Shown piece by piece: positions 58,285 to 64,000 of a stretch of 64,000 nt of DNA. The stretch is from Dactylosporangium aurantiacum. Lineage in GTDB: Bacteria > Actinomycetota > Actinomycetes > Mycobacteriales > Micromonosporaceae. A program made the position numbers and the translations under genes. The notes beneath the pieces were generated by a model that was given only the letters and a program-made list of their open reading frames with translations, was not told where the DNA came from and did not search any database. Every line of letters starts with the position of its first letter. Positions within the stretch are counted from its first letter, which is position 1. Location: assembly GCF_000716715.1 (NCBI RefSeq), contig NZ_JNYJ01000017.1:70596-134595 (forward strand), in the 5' to 3' direction.

Positions 58285-59621
58285 CGGGGCGGGCCGGCTG
58301 GGCGGTCGCCGGGGTCGCGGCCGTCGGGCTGCTCGCCGGCGCGGTCGAGCTGGTCGTCGACGACAGCTACCGGGCGGCGGCGCTGGCGCTGCTGGCCGGG
58401 CTGATCGCCGGGGCGGTCGGGGTGCTCACCGTGTCGCTGGTGCCGGTCGCCGACCCGCGTGGCCTGCTGCTCGGCGCGGTGTTCGCGGTGCAGGGCGTGT
58501 TGAGCTGGACGTACACGAACACCGGTGTCGTGGTGTGGACGTGGCTGCTGCTGTCGGGGTTGGTGCTGCTGTGCTGGTGCCGGCCGTTCGAGGTGGTCGC
58601 GTTGCGCTCCGGTGCCGCCTGGCTCGGTGTGTCCTATCTGGTCATCGGCGCGCTCGGGGCGGTGCTGGTGATGAAGCCGGAGATCGCGCTGCAGCGGGTG
58701 CTGTACGCCGGATATTTCGGGCTTGTCGTGTTGGTAGTGTTCGCGGGGAAGGGCGACGTCGCCCGGTTCACCCGGGGGATCGCCGTCGCGTTCCTCGGCA
58801 CGGTCGCGGTGCTGCTGCTGGCCGGCTCCGGCAACCTGTTCACGGCGCCGCACGTGGTGCCGGACACGCCGTGGGGGCGCGGCTTCGAGTACCGGTTCTG
58901 GGGCGCGTCGTGGCTGCTGGACCACCCCAACGCGATGGCGTGCATCGCCGTGCTCGCCGCGATCCGCATCGGCGCCGACGCGACGCCGGCCGCCTGGCAG
59001 CGGGTGGGCTCGGTCGCGACCGCCGTCCTGGTCCTGTGCGTCAGTGACTCCCGCACCGGCTTCCTGCTGCTGCTCACCGCGACGTTGGTGTTCATCTGGT
59101 ACGACCACCGCCGGGCCCTCGTGCCGGCCGCCGCCCTCGCCGTGGTGCTCCTGGTCAACGGCCCGTCGTTCCTGGTCAAGGAGCGGTACGGCGACGACGC
59201 CGGGGTGAGCAGCGGCCGGGTCGAGACGTGGCGGCAGGTCGGCGCCGACTGGCGGCGTGACAGCCTCGCCGAGCAGTTGCTCGGCAACACCCGGGACGCG
59301 CGGGCGACCGTCTACCGGGCCAGCAGCGGCGCCGACATCAAGCTGACCGTCGACAACGCGCCGATCGCGGCGCTGCGCAAGGCCGGCGTGGTGGGTGTGG
59401 TCGCCTTCCTCACCGGCCTCGGCCTGCTGCTGTGGAACGTGTGGCGCCGCCGCCGGGACGCTCCCCCGTGGCTGATGGTGTTCGTGCCCGGCGCGCTCGT
59501 CACGATGATCACCAACGAGTGGCTGATCGGTGGCACGGGCGGCACCCTATGGCTGCTGCTGCTCGCCGGTGAGGCCACCCTGCTGCTCAGCCCGCGTACG
59601 GCGCCGGCGACCGCCCGCTGA
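58281..59621 (+). CDS. O-antigen ligase-like membrane protein
   Basis: 446 residues, about 11 helices. WLLDHPNAMACIAVLAAIRI and SDSRTGFLLLLTATLVFIWY are the O-antigen ligase/Wzy-type pattern (HPN and SRTG loops). A long periplasmic-type loop (about 290-360: KERYGDDAGVSSGRVETWRQ to KLTVDNAPIAALRKAG) contains the RxxxW motif. It probably polymerises or ligates glycan units. GTG start coupled to the glycosyltransferase. Confidence 0.85.
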   Translation: MTGRAGWAVAGVAAVGLLAGAVELVVDDSYRAAALALLAGLIAGAVGVLTVSLVPVADPRGLLLGAVFAVQGVLSWTYTNTGVVVWTWLLLSGLVLLCWCRPFEVVALRSGAAWLGVSYLVIGALGAVLVMKPEIALQRVLYAGYFGLVVLVVFAGKGDVARFTRGIAVAFLGTVAVLLLAGSGNLFTAPHVVPDTPWGRGFEYRFWGASWLLDHPNAMACIAVLAAIRIGADATPAAWQRVGSVATAVLVLCVSDSRTGFLLLLTATLVFIWYDHRRALVPAAALAVVLLVNGPSFLVKERYGDDAGVSSGRVETWRQVGADWRRDSLAEQLLGNTRDARATVYRASSGADIKLTVDNAPIAALRKAGVVGVVAFLTGLGLLLWNVWRRRRDAPPWLMVFVPGALVTMITNEWLIGGTGGTLWLLLLAGEATLLLSPRTAPATAR

Positions 59622-59648
59622 CGGTCCCGCCGGGGTGGGCGGGCCCGC

Positions 59649-60992
59649 TCAGGCGTTCTGGGTCGCGTCCAGCCGTGGCGCGGGTGCCGGGGCCTGCGGG
59701 CCGACGCTCTTCAACGCGATGCCGTAGAGGACGACCATGCAGACCAGGCCGGTCGTGGAGCCGGTGAGCAGGCCCCACGCGGCGCCCTGCAGGCCCTGGC
59801 TGGCGCCGACCGACAGGCCGGTCAACGACACGGTGGCGAACACCACGTACTGCACGAACAGCATCCTGGCCCGGTGCATGCCCCGCATCGCGGCGGTAAA
59901 CGGCACCTGGAGCAGGTAGACGGCGCCCTGCAGCGCGATCGGCAGGGCGAGCGGGGCGGCCTCGGCGAACTTGTCGGTCGTGGTCAGTACCCACGACACC
60001 AGCGGCCACACGATGACGACCATCAGCGTGCCGAGGACCGCGAACGCGATCGCGAGCTGGCGCGTCTGGCGGCGCAGGGTGGCGGCGGCGTCAGCACCCT
60101 CGGCGCCGGGCTTCGCGGCGTCGGCGGCGGCCCGTGACGCCCGCGGCACGAGCAGCCCCTGGATCGCGGCGACGAGGTTCTGCACCGGCTGCAGCTGCAC
60201 CGTCTGCACGAACCGCAGGTTGCCGAGGTCGATCTTGGACAGTTTGCCGGCGACGAGGAAGCTGATCGACAGCACCTGCACCTGCGCGACGATCGCGGTG
60301 GCGGTGAACCAGCCGGACAGGTGCCGGGTCTCGGCGAGCCACGCCTTCGGGTTGCCGCGCCACGGGACGCGGCGCTCGCGCAGCAGGTACACGGTGGCGC
60401 CGGCGGTCGCGCCGATGCCCCACGCGGCGAGGAACCCGCCGGGGCTCTCGTTGCCGGTGAGGATCATCGCGATGATCACGACACCCTGGGTGCCGGCCCA
60501 CACCAGGTCGATGCCGAGCGCCTTGTCGGGGCGGCGGTCGGCAAGGTAGTCGCAGCGGGCCGTGTCGTGCAGCATCAGCGGCACCATGAACGGCACCAGC
60601 CAGATCAGCTCGTCGAGGTCGATGTTGCCGTTGTGCGGCCAGGCGAGCCACAGCACGACGAACACGACCATCGTGGTGACCCCGGAGCAGAACGCGGTCG
60701 CCAGCCCGTTGCGGATCAGCCGCCCCCGGTGCTCACCCTCGAACCGTGACGCCAGCGCGAGCAGCACGTCACCGACGAACGCCCGGTTGAGGTACATCGA
60801 GAAGTAGCCGACGCTCAACGCGAGCGCCAGCGCACCGAACTGGTCCTTGGGCAGCAGGATGCCGCCGAGCAGCGTGTTCGCCGCGTTGGCGGTCGCGATG
60901 ACGACCTGGTCGAGCAGGCCGGCACCGACGAAACGGGACGCGACGCGAAACGCCTGCATGCGGCGGCGGCGTGATGGCGGCTGGTCGGTCAC
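59649..60992 (-). CDS. Polysaccharide flippase (MATE/Wzx-like)
   Basis: 447 residues, about 12 helices. VIATANAANTLLGGILLPKD, YFSMYLNRAFVGDVLLALAS and FVQTVQLQPVQNLVAAIQGL fit the MOP-superfamily polysaccharide transporters. It moves lipid-linked glycan across the membrane. Convergent with the ligase-like gene; 27 bases separate the stops. Confidence 0.85.
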   Translation of the reverse strand: MTDQPPSRRRRMQAFRVASRFVGAGLLDQVVIATANAANTLLGGILLPKDQFGALALALSVGYFSMYLNRAFVGDVLLALASRFEGEHRGRLIRNGLATAFCSGVTTMVVFVVLWLAWPHNGNIDLDELIWLVPFMVPLMLHDTARCDYLADRRPDKALGIDLVWAGTQGVVIIAMILTGNESPGGFLAAWGIGATAGATVYLLRERRVPWRGNPKAWLAETRHLSGWFTATAIVAQVQVLSISFLVAGKLSKIDLGNLRFVQTVQLQPVQNLVAAIQGLLVPRASRAAADAAKPGAEGADAAATLRRQTRQLAIAFAVLGTLMVVIVWPLVSWVLTTTDKFAEAAPLALPIALQGAVYLLQVPFTAAMRGMHRARMLFVQYVVFATVSLTGLSVGASQGLQGAAWGLLTGSTTGLVCMVVLYGIALKSVGPQAPAPAPRLDATQNA

Positions 60993-61075
60993 CCTCGACG
61001 GCCATGGTCGCGAACGAGCTTCACGACACGCACCATACGTGACCTGCGGGTGACGAGACTATCCCGTCCGCCCGT

Positions 61076-63069
<1,994 letters not shown>

Positions 63070-63080
63070 CCGCCCACCCC

Positions 63081-63145
63081 GCCCTGCTCGAAGGACAGAT
63101 CGAGTCGCCGCCCGCACGGCCGGCTCCATGTCCTTCGAGCAGGGC
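63081..63145 (+). terminator. Long inverted repeat after the CBS gene
   Basis: A 17-bp perfect inverted repeat GCCCTGCTCGAAGGACA/TGTCCTTCGAGCAGGGC (63081-63097 with 63129-63145) encloses a 31-base GC-rich loop. It begins 11 bases after the stop, which suits a terminator, but the long loop and lack of a T-run are unusual. Confidence 0.5.
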
Positions 63146-63499
63146 GCGACGGGAGTGCCAGCCGACCGGGTGAGGACGCACCGGTCCCGCACGGACCGCA
63201 ACGAACGGCCAGCGAAGGTGCAGGCGACCCGAGCGCCGCCACCACCCAGCCCAACAGCCGGCGGTTTTCGTTCTGAACTCCCCGCGGAGTGGCACCACCG
63301 AATGACGACCTCGACGGCGGCCGACCAGGTGAGGACGGCGCCCGGGGACCAGCACCGCGACCACGGCACGGACCGGGACCACGCCACCCTGTCGCGCGGC
63401 CGGCAGGCCGCGCGGAACCACGAAGGCCCGCAGCACTCACCCGCGAAATACCCATGGCCCAGCGGCTCCCGCACGCGGACAGCGACAGCCGTCCCTCGG

Positions 63500-63919
63500 A
63501 GCGCCACCCGACCCCGGCAGCGTCAAGGACCTTTCGACGAGAAACGGCCAGGACGCGACAGGCCGCGGAAGCGGCCGGACTCGGTGACGGCGGACAAGGC
63601 GTACTCGTCCAAGGCGAACCGGGCGGCGCTACGGGCTCGTGGGATCGTCGCGGTGATCCCGCAGCCGAAGGACCAGATTGCCAACCGGGCAAGGAAAGGA
63701 TCCCGCGGCGGTAGGCCACCCGCGTGCGACCCGGACCGATACAAACGCCGGAACCAGGTCGAACGCGGCTTCGGCCGCCGCAAGCAGTGGCGCGGGCTGG
63801 CCACCAGGTACGACAAGCTCCTGACGAGCTACCGGGCCACAGTCGACCTGGTCGAAACCTTCGACTGGCTCCGCGCTGTCCCCGACCGCACCCAAGATCC
63901 GCTAAGCCGTGTTTGGTAA
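63500..63919 (+). pseudogene. IS5-type transposase, 3' part only
   Basis: The C-terminal DDE region is clear: DSVTADKAYSSKANRAALRA, RGIVAVIPQPKDQIANRARK, RYKRRNQVERGFGRRKQWRG and LATRYDKLLTSYRATVDLVE (catalytic Asp in ADKAYSS and Glu in VERGF). Upstream of about 63540 the same frame no longer looks like transposase, so the 5' half is missing or frameshifted. It is a degraded insertion sequence. Confidence 0.8.
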
Positions 63920-63925
63920 GTGGGG

Positions 63926-64000
63926 TTAGAGCCATTTGTTGATGGCGGTGATGGTGACGGTGGCTTGGTAGCGTACGGCGAGTTTGTCGTACCGGGTGGC
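63926..64000 (-). CDS. IS5-type transposase, C-terminal end (continues beyond the window)
   Basis: 25 codons on the minus strand read ATRYDKLAVRYQATVTITAI, then NKWL and stop TAA at 63926-63928. This is the same terminal motif as the plus-strand transposase (ATRYDKLLTSYRATVDLVE), so two related elements face each other tail to tail with seven bases between stops. The element is cut by the window edge; intactness unknown. Confidence 0.8.
   Translation of the reverse strand, partial: ATRYDKLAVRYQATVTITAINKWL

Overview
The window is 64 kb of very GC-rich actinobacterial chromosome. GTG starts are frequent, stop/start overlaps of the ATGA or GTGA type are common, and the gene families fit this group: a Bpa proteasome activator ending in GQYL, a GuaB1-type IMP-dehydrogenase relative, LytR-CpsA-Psr proteins, DUF5926, an MSMEG_6728-like protein and a B12-type MerR regulator beside carotenoid genes. 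The best guess is a member of the Micromonosporaceae. That placement rests on family content, not on a marker gene.

Layout. 1-2.0 kb: end of a carotenoid operon (crtI 3' end, idi, CarH/LitR-like regulator). 2.2-3.0 kb: a lipoprotein polysaccharide deacetylase. 3.2-4.9 kb: a Glu-Asp-Phe tRNA cluster whose tRNA-Phe 3' end and terminator are duplicated 1392 bp downstream; between the copies lie a broken DUF6193 gene and a toxin-antitoxin pair. 5-10.7 kb: a Uma2 protein, a PadR regulator with its membrane partner, small unknown genes and a tandem-repeat tract open on both strands. 10.7-15.7 kb: a substrate-binding lipoprotein with its two halves in reversed order, a small calcium-motif protein, a membrane zinc peptidase and a conventional substrate-binding lipoprotein. 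15.7-33.7 kb: housekeeping and accessory genes, including Bpa, two HAD phosphatases, OsmC, two AIM24 proteins, pheA, a NERD protein, arginine deiminase, DUF5926, a sensor kinase with an anti-sigma-like ATPase, and a phosphodiesterase. 33.7-38.3 kb: rhodanese, two LCP cell-wall ligases and a UDP-sugar decarboxylase/epimerase. 38.3-52.2 kb: two DUF485/sodium-solute symporter modules, an ABC exporter, a DUF4173 membrane protein, an OmpR-type two-component pair and a LytS/LytTR pair. 53-61 kb: a polysaccharide locus (polyprenyl sugar transferase, DUF2142 membrane protein, glycosyltransferase, O-antigen-ligase-like protein, flippase) with an Fpg/Nei glycosylase inside it. 61-64 kb: GuaB1, a CBS protein and the facing 3' ends of two IS5-type transposases.

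Most unusual items. First, a 42-47 bp dispersed element is found three times, each time exactly at a stop/start overlap of coupled genes. Two copies form a chain of mini-ORFs between a DUF485-like gene and its symporter; the third is fused in frame to the start of idi. Second, the 10.8-12.1 kb binding protein looks like a true circular permutation. Third, two genes have their terminal codons plus stop reiterated as 17-18 bp tandem repeats. Fourth, a small toxin-antitoxin island sits between copies of a tRNA-Phe attachment-like repeat.
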